Below, one piece after another: positions 25,460 to 33,785 of a DNA stretch of 64,000 nt. The notes beneath the pieces were generated by a model. That model was not told the DNA's origin. It did not search any database and saw nothing but the letters and a program-made list of their open reading frames with translations. The stretch comes from Bin87 sp964347975 (GTDB lineage: Bacteria > Chloroflexota > Dehalococcoidia > Lucifugimonadales > UBA3495): NCBI GenBank assembly GCA_964347975.1, contig CAYGAY010000004.1, positions 1 to 64,000 of the forward strand, read 5' to 3'. Numbering within the stretch: position 1 is the first letter of the stretch; every line of letters starts with the position of its first letter. The position numbers were made by a program, and so were the translations under genes.

Positions 25460-26470
25460 ATGGCTAACTCCCCGGTTCGCATCCTCATCACCGATTTCGT
25501 CTGGCCTTCGACCGCGCCGGAGCGGGAGGTCTTGGTGGCCGGCCTGGGGGACGAGGTTGTGGTGGTAGAAGCGCCGGACGGCTCGGAAGAGACCCTGGCG
25601 GCGCTGGCCCTGGACTGCGACGGGATCATGACGTGCTTCGCCCAGGTCACGCCGGCGGTGGTGCGGGCGGCGGAGCGATGCCGGGTCATCAGCCGCTACG
25701 GCGTGGGCGTGGACAACATCGCGGTGGACGTTGCGACAGAGTTGGGGATCCCGGTGACCTACGTCCCCGACTACTGCGTTGATGAGGTCAGTGACCACGT
25801 GATGGCGCTGCTGCTGACGTGGAACCGGCAGGTGGGCTTCTATGACGGTGTGGCGAAAGCGGGCCGGTGGGAGGGAACGCCGTCGCCGCATCCGCTGTCG
25901 CGACTCAGGGGCCAGACCATCGGCATCGTAGGATTCGGGCGCATCGGTCGGACGGTAGCGGACAAGGCGCGAGCTTTCGGGTTGGCCGTGGCGGCATACG
26001 ATCCCTACCTGCCGGCAGACGCTACGCTGCCCGACGGGGTGACCGCCGCATCGCTGGACGATCTGCTGGCGTCAGCCGACTACGTGACGGTGCATACGCC
26101 GCTGAACGAGGAGACGAGGGGGCTGATTGGGGCGCGGGCGTTTGAACTAATGAAGCCGTCGGCATACCTCATCAACTGTGCGCGTGGCCCGATTGTGGAC
26201 GAGCCGGCCCTGTGCGACGCATTGCGGAGCGGGCAGATCGCCGGAGCCGGGCTGGACGTTATGGAGTCGGCGTCGCCGCCGGCGGATCATCCGCTGTTTG
26301 GGATGGACAACGTGATTGTCACGCCCCACGTAGCCTTTCTGTCGCAGCAGTCGGTACTGGAGCTGGAAGTGCGAACGGCGCGGGCAACGGTGGACGTGCT
26401 GCAAGGGAGGATGCCGGAGTTCCTGGTGAACCCGGCAGCGCTGGGACATTCCTGGATGGCGTTACAGTAG
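25460..26470 (+). CDS. D-2-hydroxyacid dehydrogenase (SerA-like)
   Basis: A 336-residue NAD-dependent dehydrogenase of the phosphoglycerate/C-terminal-binding family. The Rossmann motif is GQTIGIVGFGRIGRTVADKA (about 150-170). The substrate-binding Arg is in NCARGPIVDE, and the catalytic His in VTPHVAFLS. No ACT domain is present, so it is shorter than classical SerA and may act on other 2-hydroxyacids. AGGAAG precedes ATG 25460. Codons favour G at third positions, in contrast to the preceding gene. Confidence 0.88.
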   Translation: MANSPVRILITDFVWPSTAPEREVLVAGLGDEVVVVEAPDGSEETLAALALDCDGIMTCFAQVTPAVVRAAERCRVISRYGVGVDNIAVDVATELGIPVTYVPDYCVDEVSDHVMALLLTWNRQVGFYDGVAKAGRWEGTPSPHPLSRLRGQTIGIVGFGRIGRTVADKARAFGLAVAAYDPYLPADATLPDGVTAASLDDLLASADYVTVHTPLNEETRGLIGARAFELMKPSAYLINCARGPIVDEPALCDALRSGQIAGAGLDVMESASPPADHPLFGMDNVIVTPHVAFLSQQSVLELEVRTARATVDVLQGRMPEFLVNPAALGHSWMALQ

Positions 26471-26480
26471 TATTCGGCTT

Positions 26481-26593
26481 GTCATTGCTAGAATGCCGTC
26501 AGGCGTTCGTGGCAATCTCGCTCGGATACTGACCGACCATGCCCCAGCGGCCTGGCTACCGCAACGAGATTGCTGCGCTTCGCTGGCAATGAC
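26481..26593. repeat. imperfect inverted-repeat element, MITE-like
   Basis: The left arm begins GTCATTGCTAG and contains GTGGCAATCTCG. The right arm reads CGAGATTGCTGCG..CTGGCAATGAC. The arms are inverted relative to each other around a roughly 45-bp centre, with matching outer ends GTCATTGC/GCAATGAC. There is no coding capacity. The size and symmetry resemble a small non-autonomous element or two facing REP units. Confidence 0.65.
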
Positions 26594-26619
26594 ACTTTAG
26601 AGACTGGAGGGACGGTAGA

Positions 26620-27438
26620 TTGGCAACGGCAGGTTTTATCATCAGCTACCTGGGCACCGGGGCGGGGGGCTGTATCATGCGGAACCACACCGCCATCGTG
26701 GTGGAGTGTCCCGGCGGGGAGCGGATATTGCTGGATGCGGCGTCTGGAAATACGGTGTTGCGCCACGGGCAGCGGCTTGGAATGTCGCCCACGGAATTTG
26801 ATCATTGCCTGCTGAGCCACAGCCATCCGGACCATTCGGAAGGTCTGCCTCACGTCGAGATGCAGCGGAGCCGGAGGAACCCGCAGGAGCGGCCCATACA
26901 GGTGTACGGCTCGCAGCGGGCGCTGGCTGATATCGCCGTGCTGCTATCCTACCCAACTCGCGGTCTTGCGGTGGACGCGGACGGCGCCCTGCGGCGGGAC
27001 GGGCGACGGTGCATCTCGTTCCGACCCACCGAGCCGGACCGGTGGATACGGCTCACTCCGGAAGTGCGGGCCAAGTGCGCCCCGGTTGACCACATCGACG
27101 GGGCGTTGGCCTGGCGATTGGAGTCCCGAGGAAACGCCATCGTGTTTTCGGGGGACACCCGATGGTGTCCCTCCCTGGCCGAACTGGCGGAGGGCGCGAC
27201 CCTGCTGATTCATGAGGCCATTTGCACCGAGGCGGATCGCAGCCGGGCCGACAATGCAGCGCACGCGACGGCAGCGGAGGCGGCCCGCATTGCGCAATTG
27301 GCGGGGGTGCAGTCGCTGACGCTGACGCACATTGACAACGCCTTTCACGATGACACGGAGTTGTTGGCGGCGGAGGCGCGAACGGTGTATAACGGGCCGG
27401 TGGCAGTGGCGTCGGACTGCTGGCAGCAGCGGGTTTAG
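26620..27438 (+). CDS. metallo-beta-lactamase-fold hydrolase (RNase Z-like)
   Basis: A 272-residue MBL-fold protein. The metal-binding motif is LLSHSHPDHSEGLPH (about 64-78). A second Asp is in FSGDTRW, and conserved His are in LIHEAIC, AAHATAAEAA and LTHID. The His positions in HEA and H-x-T-A resemble the RNase Z/ElaC-like group. RNA processing is not proven. The start is taken at TTG 26620, with GGAGGGA upstream. It follows an inverted-repeat element. Confidence 0.85.
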   Translation: MATAGFIISYLGTGAGGCIMRNHTAIVVECPGGERILLDAASGNTVLRHGQRLGMSPTEFDHCLLSHSHPDHSEGLPHVEMQRSRRNPQERPIQVYGSQRALADIAVLLSYPTRGLAVDADGALRRDGRRCISFRPTEPDRWIRLTPEVRAKCAPVDHIDGALAWRLESRGNAIVFSGDTRWCPSLAELAEGATLLIHEAICTEADRSRADNAAHATAAEAARIAQLAGVQSLTLTHIDNAFHDDTELLAAEARTVYNGPVAVASDCWQQRV

Positions 27439-27470
27439 GGACGGGCCCCCAAAGCGACGCCCACTCCCGT

Positions 27471-27545
27471 AAAGTTTCTGGACTCCCGCTTTCGCGGGAA
27501 CGACAGAGTGAGAGCGGGAAAGACGGAATGAAGGCGGGAATAGTG
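27471..27545. repeat. dispersed REP-like hairpin element
   Basis: It contains CTGGACTCCCGCTTTCGCGGGAACGAC-type sequence with a CCCGCTTTCGCGGG hairpin, then degenerate GAGAGCGGGAAAGAC repeats. The hairpin unit is shared in pattern with 11570-11600. It lies in the gap before nhaA. Confidence 0.6.
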
Positions 27546-27598
27546 GTAAAATTGCCGCCGCCGCAATCCACTGAACACCCTTCAACCAATAGCACTCT

Positions 27599-28942
27599 AT
27601 GCGCGCGCAACCCGCCGAACATTTGAACCCGGCGATACGGGCAATCGACTTCCTGCAGGAATTTTCCCTGCCGCTGATTGCCGGCGTTGCGCTGGGGCTG
27701 GTCGCGGCCAACGTGAACCAACACTGGTACGAGGGGCTGGTGCATTTCCGTCCCTTCGGGGACGATGCCTACGTCTTCGGGCACAAACTCGACTTGCACT
27801 TTATCATCAACGGAATGTTCATGTGCCTGTTCTTTGGCATCGCCGCCAAGGAAATTGCAGAGTCGACGCTGCCGGGCGGCGTGTTGAATCCGCTGCGGCG
27901 GGCCATCAATCCCCTGATCGGCACGCTGGGCGGCGTGTTCGGCCCGGCCGGCCTGTACCTGGCGCTGGCTTGGGTTATCTACGGTGGGACGGCCGATTTC
28001 GGCGCGGTGGCCAACGGTTGGGCGATACCCACGGCCACCGACATCGCGCTGGCCTGGCTGGTGGCGCGCGTGGTGTTCGGGCCGCTGCATCCGGCGGTGA
28101 ACTTCCTGCTGCTGCTGGCGGTGGTGGACGACGCCATCGGGCTGGTCATCATCGCCGTTTTCTATCCCGATCCGCATCATCCGGTGGAACCGATCTGGCT
28201 GCTGCTGGTGGTCGGAGGCATGGCGGCGGCCTACGCGCTGCGGCGGCTGCACGTCCGCTGGTGGCCGGCGTACATCCTGGTAGGCGGCGCGCTTTCCTGG
28301 AGCGGAATGGCGAAAGCGGGAGTGGAGCCGGCGTTGGCGTTGGCGCCCATCGTGCCGTTCCTGCCCCATTCGAGCCACCATGCCAACCGACGCGACGAAG
28401 AGACCCATTCCCACGAAATAGCCGGCGCGCCGCATCCTCACGCCGCCGCCGTTGCCGAGCATCACGGACACAGCGTGCTGGAACAGTTCGAACACCAGCT
28501 GAAGCTGTTTGTTGACTTCGGGCTGTTCTTCTTTGCCTTTGCCAACGCGGGGGTGGCTTTCTCCAACATCGGCTGGGTTACGTTTATGGTCCTGCTGTCG
28601 CTGATTGTGGGCAAGGCCGTGGGCGTTACGCTGTTTTCGTGGGCTGCGGAGCGGTTGGGATTCCCACTGCCGGAAGGAATGTCGCTGCGGCATCTGCCGG
28701 TAATCGGCATAATCGCCGGGTTGGGCCTGACGGTGGCGCTGTTCGTGGCGGGCAAAGCATTCCCGGACGGGTCGCCCTTCGAGGAACCGGGCAAGATGGG
28801 AGCGGTGTTCAGCATCGGCGCGGCGCTGGTGGCCTACGTGATGGGCAAGGCGCTGCACGTGCGGCCGAGTGGCCTGCGGTTCCGGCTGATGCCCCCGTGG
28901 CTTCGGCACCAAAGAGAGGTTCCCAGCAACACGGACGACTGA
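27599..28942 (+). CDS. nhaA: Na+/H+ antiporter NhaA
   Basis: A 447-residue NhaA-type antiporter with about 11-12 membrane helices. The conserved IPTATDIALAWL segment and the ion-binding pair in LLLLAVVDDAIGLVIIAVF (two adjacent Asp) are present. A His-rich cytoplasmic loop sits mid-protein (HSSHHANRRDEETHSHEIAG, then HPHAAAVAEHHGH), which is longer than in E. coli NhaA and could sense pH or bind metal. It exports Na+ in exchange for H+, fitting a saline habitat. No clear Shine-Dalgarno precedes ATG 27599. Confidence 0.95.
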   Translation: MRAQPAEHLNPAIRAIDFLQEFSLPLIAGVALGLVAANVNQHWYEGLVHFRPFGDDAYVFGHKLDLHFIINGMFMCLFFGIAAKEIAESTLPGGVLNPLRRAINPLIGTLGGVFGPAGLYLALAWVIYGGTADFGAVANGWAIPTATDIALAWLVARVVFGPLHPAVNFLLLLAVVDDAIGLVIIAVFYPDPHHPVEPIWLLLVVGGMAAAYALRRLHVRWWPAYILVGGALSWSGMAKAGVEPALALAPIVPFLPHSSHHANRRDEETHSHEIAGAPHPHAAAVAEHHGHSVLEQFEHQLKLFVDFGLFFFAFANAGVAFSNIGWVTFMVLLSLIVGKAVGVTLFSWAAERLGFPLPEGMSLRHLPVIGIIAGLGLTVALFVAGKAFPDGSPFEEPGKMGAVFSIGAALVAYVMGKALHVRPSGLRFRLMPPWLRHQREVPSNTDD

Positions 28943-28969
28943 ATATCACCGGATAAGGAGGACACTGGC

Positions 28970-29263
28970 ATGGCGTTGATTGGAGTGCTGACGCACCATT
29001 GGGCCAAAGCGGACAAGGTGGAAGAGGCGAAAGCCCTGCTGGACCGCAACGGCGAAGCCCAGAGCAAGGCCCCGGGCTTCGGCGCGCGGCAGACCTTCAT
29101 ATCGCTGTCCGACCCGACCAAGATTTCCACCCTGGTGACGTGGGACAGCAACGAAATCTATGACGCCTGGCGGGCCAGCCCCGAGCGGGCGGCGGCAATG
29201 GCGGGCGCGGAGGAGCTGTGGTCGCAGCCGCCGGAGTCCGAGCGGTTCGAGATGCAGGACTGA
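28970..29263 (+). CDS. antibiotic-biosynthesis-monooxygenase-like protein
   Basis: A 97-residue dimeric alpha/beta-barrel (ABM-type) protein. It shows the pattern of strand LIGVLTHHWAKADKVEE, helix AKALLDRNGEAQSKAPGF, and strands RQTFISLSDPTKISTLVTWDS. AAGGAGG lies 8 nt before ATG 28970. Small ABM proteins act as monooxygenases or as uncharacterised binding proteins. It is 27 bp after nhaA, possibly co-transcribed. Confidence 0.72.
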   Translation: MALIGVLTHHWAKADKVEEAKALLDRNGEAQSKAPGFGARQTFISLSDPTKISTLVTWDSNEIYDAWRASPERAAAMAGAEELWSQPPESERFEMQD

Positions 29264-29277
29264 CGGCGGAGGTTCGG

Positions 29278-30264
29278 TCAGACAACCGCAAGCAGTGTCG
29301 CCAGATCCACGCGGCCTTCCAGCAAGTCGGCCATTCGCTCCGCCTTGTGCGGCTGGTGAGGCACGGCGATTTCCAGCAGGCCGCCTACAGCGTCGGCGGT
29401 GGCTACCGTGCCCTGGTCGACCAAGAGTACGGGAACGTCGCGCTTCCTGGCTTCCACTCGGATGTACTCGGTGGGTCGGGACCCGCCGGTCAGGACGAGG
29501 CAGCGGGTGTCCTGCATGAGTGAAGCCATCTGGATGTCGGGACGCTCGGCTCGGGTGATCACGGCCTGATGAGAGTAGCGACCGAAGTAGCCGGCGCCGG
29601 AGTCCATGATGTTGCCGCCGATGAGGAAACGGTCAACCCACTCGTCGGCGTCGGCGGGTTCCAGTTCCCAGTGTCCGTCCAGTTCCTGAGCCAACTGGGT
29701 CATGGTGAGGGACAGCATGGGTCGATCTTCGGGCAAGGCCGCGATCACCGGGACACCGGCAGCAGCGACCTCGGCAAGAATATCGCTCACCTGTTGCGTG
29801 CGGTAGCGGGGCGCCTGGTTGACGATCACCCCGGCCAGATGGTCGCCCAGGGTCGCTACACTGCTGGAAATAGAGACTCCCGATAAGCCGGCATCGTACC
29901 CGAAAACGGCGATGACCCGGGCGGGCAACCGTTCTGCCAGGCCCTGCGTCGCCGGCGACGCGATACCCTGGCCAGCGGAAGGGGTCGGGACCTCCGCAAC
30001 GACGTGTTCGCTGATGCCGGCAAGGGAGCGCACGGCGCTGGCGGCGGCGGCGAGGCCGGCGTCATCCTCCTGGGAAGTGACCGCTACACCGCCCCGAAAG
30101 TTCCCCGCGAAATAAACGCTGTCGGGGTCGGCGCGTCCGACCTGGGACAGTGGTTTGCAAGCGGAGACGGAAGCGCCGGCGCGGGCGATGAGGGTAGCCA
30201 ACCCCGCCGCAATGGAGGTCTTGCCGGCGCCGGGCTGTTGGGATGCTACGAGAAGGATGGGCAT
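29278..30264 (-). CDS. P-loop/DRTGG-domain protein (BioD-like N-terminus)
   Basis: A 328-residue protein. The N-terminus is a BioD/CobQ-type P-loop ATPase (VASQQPGAGKTSIAAGLATL, with ACKPL following). The C-terminal 110 residues form a DRTGG domain (GRYSHQAVITRAERPDIQMA, LTGGSRPTEYI). This pairing is known from the N-terminal part of Pta-type phosphotransacetylases and from stand-alone regulators of unknown ligand. It lacks the Pta catalytic domain. Cytoplasmic; role unknown. Confidence 0.8.
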   Translation of the reverse strand: MPILLVASQQPGAGKTSIAAGLATLIARAGASVSACKPLSQVGRADPDSVYFAGNFRGGVAVTSQEDDAGLAAAASAVRSLAGISEHVVAEVPTPSAGQGIASPATQGLAERLPARVIAVFGYDAGLSGVSISSSVATLGDHLAGVIVNQAPRYRTQQVSDILAEVAAAGVPVIAALPEDRPMLSLTMTQLAQELDGHWELEPADADEWVDRFLIGGNIMDSGAGYFGRYSHQAVITRAERPDIQMASLMQDTRCLVLTGGSRPTEYIRVEARKRDVPVLLVDQGTVATADAVGGLLEIAVPHQPHKAERMADLLEGRVDLATLLAVV

Positions 30265-30292
30265 AGGATACTGGCGCTGTTATAATCGGGGC

Positions 30293-30625
30293 CTACTCCG
30301 CGCTGACCGGTACGCGGAATATCGGCTGGCCATCGGCATCGTGACTGTGATTTGCCAATGCTAGCAACAGCTGCTGGTTGCCGCGGCGCATCTCCTCCCG
30401 CATTTCTTCCTGCGAGCGGCGCATCTCCTCCCGGACGTCTTGGAACCCTTTCCGCACTTCTTCGGTCAGCTGGTCAACCTTCTTGTCCAGCTGGTCGACC
30501 TTCTTGTCCAGATTGTCAACCCGATTGCTGAGCTTGCCCAGCCAATAGACGAAGCCGCCAATGGCCACGAGCAGGGTTATGGCGCCGATTATCGCCACAA
30601 CAACATCAGGGTCTGCGCTAATCAT
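30293..30625 (-). CDS. single-pass membrane coiled-coil protein
   Basis: 110 residues from ATG 30625, with GGAGG upstream. There is one N-terminal membrane helix (VVVAIIGAITLLVAIGGFVYWL) and then heptad repeats with a duplicated VDQLDKKVDQL unit followed by EEMRRSQEEMREEMRRG. The coiled coil would face the cytoplasm. Function unknown. It lies just downstream of the pentapeptide-repeat gene on the same strand. Confidence 0.68.
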   Translation of the reverse strand: MISADPDVVVAIIGAITLLVAIGGFVYWLGKLSNRVDNLDKKVDQLDKKVDQLTEEVRKGFQDVREEMRRSQEEMREEMRRGNQQLLLALANHSHDADGQPIFRVPVSAE

Positions 30626-30658
30626 TGTCAATCCCTCCAATTCGGCAATCCCCGTCGG

Positions 30659-31360
30659 CTAGTAGTCGTCCACCCGGTTCTCGATAAATGTCGGGTCGAA
30701 GCCGGGCGGGAAGTTGGTGGTGTCGTCCCATTTGCCCATGGTCATGTCGCAGCGGTGAAGGCTGGCCTTGTCGAAGTTGGCTCCCCGCATATCGGTCATA
30801 ATCCACATGGAGTCGCGGATCTTGGCGTTGGTGAAATCGGCGCCCAGCATGGTGGCGCGGCTGACGTCGGCGCCGTTCAGATTGGCGCCCTGCCAGTTGG
30901 AATTGGTCAGGTTGGCCGAGCGCAGGTCAACCTCGATGGCGGTGGTCTGGCTGGCGTCCGCGCCGGTGAGGTCGGCGTTGAGGAAGGATGCGCGGTTGAA
31001 GCGGGACCACTGCAAGATGGCTTCTTGCATATTGGACTGCTTGAGGTCGGCCCAGAACAGATTGACGTTGCGCAGAATGGTGGTGGCCAGCTGCGCCGAG
31101 GCGAGGGTCGCCCCGTACATATCGGCTCCGGTGAAGTCGGCGGAGCGCAGATCGGCCCGAGCGAAGTTGGCCTTGGTCAGCCTGGCGTCGGACAACACCG
31201 CTCCGCGCAGGTCGGAGCCGCGCAAGTCAATGCCAGCCAAGTCCAATCCGCGCAGGTCGGCGATGCGCAAATCGAGTTGGGTTTCGGGATTTTCGGCGCG
31301 CCAGGCGACCAGGGCAGCCGGGCCGTCCCGGACGACGGCGAGGTGTTCGGAATTAGCCAT
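30659..31360 (-). CDS. pentapeptide-repeat protein
   Basis: A 233-residue protein made mostly of A(D/N)LXX pentapeptide repeats from about residue 28 to 220 (LRIADLRGLDLAGIDLRGSD, ANFARADLRSADFTGADMYG and on). These form a right-handed quadrilateral beta helix. Some relatives mimic DNA and protect gyrase, but that needs features not visible here. Its ATG follows the stop of the SelW-like gene with no gap, so the two are probably translated together. Confidence 0.9.
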   Translation of the reverse strand: MANSEHLAVVRDGPAALVAWRAENPETQLDLRIADLRGLDLAGIDLRGSDLRGAVLSDARLTKANFARADLRSADFTGADMYGATLASAQLATTILRNVNLFWADLKQSNMQEAILQWSRFNRASFLNADLTGADASQTTAIEVDLRSANLTNSNWQGANLNGADVSRATMLGADFTNAKIRDSMWIMTDMRGANFDKASLHRCDMTMGKWDDTTNFPPGFDPTFIENRVDDY

Positions 31361-31675
31361 CTAGCTGCTGCCCTCGGCCATCATCTCGTCTTCGACATCG
31401 AAGACCCGTTCGGCAACGACCATCTTGAGTTCGTTGACCTTCTGGTAACTGGGATATTCGGCCTCTTCCTCAAAGCGGTCGAATATCTTTTCGCCGTCCA
31501 GATAAATCTCGAAACGGCCCCGGTCGGACGGGGTCAGTTTGACCGCGACGTCTCCCACGTTTTGAGAGCGCCAGAACTCTATCGCCAGCCACGTGGCGAG
31601 GCCGTGGTAGCCTCAAGGCACGCAATAGACGATATCGACTTCAACTTTTCCGAACTCGGACCTGGTCATAGCCAT
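31361..31675 (-). CDS. SelW/Rdx-family selenoprotein
   Basis: A 104-residue thioredoxin-like protein, if the in-frame TGA at 31615-31613 is read as selenocysteine. The region reads VEVDIVYCVP-U-GYHGLATWL, exactly the C-x-x-U redox motif of SelW/Rdx proteins, with Sec at residue 21. The downstream part (GDVAVKLTPSDRGRFEIYLD, KIFDRFEEE) is the usual remainder of that family. ATG 31675 has GGGAGA 8 nt upstream. Without recoding only a 65-residue piece lacking the active site would be made. A selD gene occurs in the same window. A hairpin may form just after the UGA (CCACG/CGUGG). Confidence 0.92.
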
Positions 31676-31780
31676 TCGTGTTTCTCCCGTTAGTCGGTCG
31701 TTGAGCAGGGGAATCCGCTTTCTCACAGCGCTTCCCCGCATTTTACAGCGTTGCGATGGAAAAGGGTTGTTTACTCGGGG

Positions 31781-32137
31781 TCACAGGCTTTCGAGCATAC
31801 GGATGAAGTTAGCCATTTCCCCTTTGCCGAGGCGGATTTCACCGACGCCAGGCGGCCAGCCGTAAAACCTGGAGTGGAAAGAACTCGCCGACGAGTAGTA
31901 CGTGTACAGTATCGGTGGGGTGCCCTCGTCGTCGATCAACCGCATCACGGTATCCGCCAAGGCGTTGTGCGATCCATGAAACCACCCCCTGCGCTCGGCG
32001 ACGGCTTCGATGGCGTGGGCGGCCGCTCCCCATAGCTTGTTGCTGGCCTCTTCCAGCTCGCCGCGCTCAACTTCCTCGTCCACCAGATCGAGGAAATGCC
32101 AACTCCGCTCAGAGTGGTAATCGACAACCGTAGTCAT
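31781..32137 (-). CDS. PaREP1/HEPN-like protein
   Basis: 118 residues from ATG 32137. The helical segment SWHFLDLVDEEVERGELEEA and NKLWGAAAHAIEAVAERRGW resembles PaREP1/HEPN-type proteins, where a short helical bundle often pairs with a nucleotidyltransferase or acts in RNA biology. The HEPN catalytic R-x4-6-H motif is not obvious. It stands alone, about 100 bp from the SelW-like gene on the same strand. Confidence 0.6.
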   Translation of the reverse strand: MTTVVDYHSERSWHFLDLVDEEVERGELEEASNKLWGAAAHAIEAVAERRGWFHGSHNALADTVMRLIDDEGTPPILYTYYSSASSFHSRFYGWPPGVGEIRLGKGEMANFIRMLESL

Positions 32138-32192
32138 TGTACGTTCCCGCGCTTCACGAAATAGATGGAGGGGCCGGCAGGGGCGCTTGCAC

Positions 32193-32612
32193 TTACACCC
32201 GGGCGCTCGCCTGTCCGACGGCGGTCTTGTCGCCGTTCTGGTTTTCGCAGTACACGTCAACGGTGACCAGCGTGCTGCCGTCGTCCTGGGGCTCCCGGCT
32301 GTTGACCTGCCCGTGGACGGTTACGGTGTCGCCGTGCTTGACCGGGCGCAGGAACTTGAGGTTGACGTTGCCGGAGCGGTGAAAGGCGTCGGCGCCGATG
32401 AACTTGCGCATGGCCTCGGTGCAGAAGGCAATGCTCATGCGGCCGGAGGCAATGGCATAAGTGGTGCCCAGGCGTTTGGATGCCAGCTCCGGGTCGTTGT
32501 GGATGTTGGCCCGGTTCAGGATGCCGCAGGCTTCAAACTGGTTGATGACGTCCTGGGTTATGTGCTTGCTGATGACGGGGAGCGTTTCGCTGTCTAGCCT
32601 TGGGGATGCCAT
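32193..32612 (-). CDS. MaoC-like hot-dog dehydratase, second subunit
   Basis: A 139-residue hot-dog-fold protein: VISKHITQDVINQFEACGIL, then GRMSIAFCTEAMRKFIG and LKFLRPVKHGDTVTVHGQV. It belongs to the MaoC/HadB-like enoyl hydratase group, which hydrates or dehydrates acyl thioesters. Its start overlaps the end of the preceding MaoC-like gene by 19 bp, suggesting a heterodimer as in HadAB-type enzymes. The classical D-x4-H motif is not fully clear. Confidence 0.8.
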   Translation of the reverse strand: MASPRLDSETLPVISKHITQDVINQFEACGILNRANIHNDPELASKRLGTTYAIASGRMSIAFCTEAMRKFIGADAFHRSGNVNLKFLRPVKHGDTVTVHGQVNSREPQDDGSTLVTVDVYCENQNGDKTAVGQASARV

Positions 32613-33019
32613 TTTTTGCCCAACTCCTCGGGTTTCTTGATCTGGTAGGTGCGCATTTTCTCGATGACACGCCCGTCCTCGTCGGTGGCGGTGGCCTCGA
32701 TGACCAGGTAGGGCTTTTCCCGACGGACGTACTTGTCGTGGATCCGGCCGGTGACCCGGATTTTCTTGCCGGGAATGGGCGGGTTGAACAAGTCGATCTC
32801 GTTGCCGGCGTTGATACTGCCGGTCTGGTCGTCGTAGGCAAGGGCCAGGGAGGTAGCGTCGTGCTTCACGGCAATGGTGGGAAACACGGCGTCGGGGTCG
32901 TCCACGGCGCGGCGGTAGAGGTCAACCATTTCCTGGGTGAGCAGGTACTCGTAGGAGCCCAACTCCTCACCAATCCGGACCGCGTTGTAATCGAAGAGAG
33001 GAAGTTCCTGTTCTGCCAT
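32594..33019 (-). CDS. MaoC-like hot-dog dehydratase, first subunit
   Basis: A 141-residue MaoC-like protein: TQEMVDLYRRAVDDPDAVFP at the start and PPIPGKKIRVTGRIHDKYVR in the core, both typical of acyl dehydratase MaoC N-type folds. It overlaps the second MaoC gene by 19 bp and is likely its partner. It is divergent from the TPP-decarboxylase genes at 33226, with about 200 bp between for both promoters. Confidence 0.8.
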   Translation of the reverse strand: MAEQELPLFDYNAVRIGEELGSYEYLLTQEMVDLYRRAVDDPDAVFPTIAVKHDATSLALAYDDQTGSINAGNEIDLFNPPIPGKKIRVTGRIHDKYVRREKPYLVIEATATDEDGRVIEKMRTYQIKKPEELGKKWHPQG

Positions 33020-33225
33020 AATGGGACACTCCCGGTATCGGTTGCGTGAGCGGCACTAACGATACCGCAGCAGTGGTCAGGCGTCAATTGGGGCGCTGGC
33101 ATCGCAAAATTGACCCGGTCCGCATGGGTTACTATAATCGGCAGATGCCACGGCAGCAGCGGGTCTTTGCCCAGGCAACGGAAACCGTGCCTGCTGGGTT
33201 CACTGCGTACACAAGGAGGAATTTC

Positions 33226-33744
33226 ATGGTTGAACAGCAGGCAGCGGTGCTGAGCCCGGAAGCTCTGGTTGAGGAGTTCCAGAAGAACGGCGTCACCCAT
33301 GTGGTGACCATTCCCGACAGCGAGACCAACTACCTGTACGAGTTGATGAAGGACGAGCCCTGGCTGGACATCGTCCCCGCCTCCCGGGAAGGCGAGACCT
33401 TCGCCATCTCCCTGGGGCTGCTGATCGCCGGCAAGACGCCGGTGGTCCTGATCCAGAACACGGGCATGATGGAATCGGGCGACTCCATCCGGGGCATGGC
33501 CCTGGACTCCGGGTTCCCGCTGGTCATGGTGGTGGGCTATCGCGGCTGGAACCGCCACGGCGTTATAGCCGACTCGGCGGCCCGCTATACCGAGCCCTTC
33601 CTGAACGCCTTTCGCATCAACTACTATCTGGTGGAGCAGGATGCCGACAGTCCGCGCATTTCCACGGCTTTCGAGGAGGCCCGGGCCACCAAGCGGCCGG
33701 TTGCTATTCTCGTGGGCGACGAATACCACGGGTTCAACCGCTAG
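33226..33744 (+). CDS. TPP-dependent decarboxylase, alpha (PYR-domain) subunit
   Basis: A 172-residue protein equal to the N-terminal domain of TPP decarboxylases. It has GVTHVVTIPDSETNYLYELM, REGETFAISLGLLIAGKTPV (with the conserved Glu that activates TPP), IQNTGMMESGDSIRG and VGYRG. The split architecture and motifs match sulfopyruvate (ComD) or phosphonopyruvate decarboxylase subunits. AAGGAGG lies upstream of ATG 33226. The beta subunit follows after 41 bp. Confidence 0.87.
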   Translation: MVEQQAAVLSPEALVEEFQKNGVTHVVTIPDSETNYLYELMKDEPWLDIVPASREGETFAISLGLLIAGKTPVVLIQNTGMMESGDSIRGMALDSGFPLVMVVGYRGWNRHGVIADSAARYTEPFLNAFRINYYLVEQDADSPRISTAFEEARATKRPVAILVGDEYHGFNR

Positions 33745-33785
33745 ACGGATAACCCTTCGCCAAAAATTACGGAGGCAAAGCAAGA

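Noticed and set aside
27053..28912. A 619-codon minus-strand frame under nhaA.
   Set aside because: Antisense shadow of the MBL and nhaA genes, Arg/Gln/His-rich without motifs.
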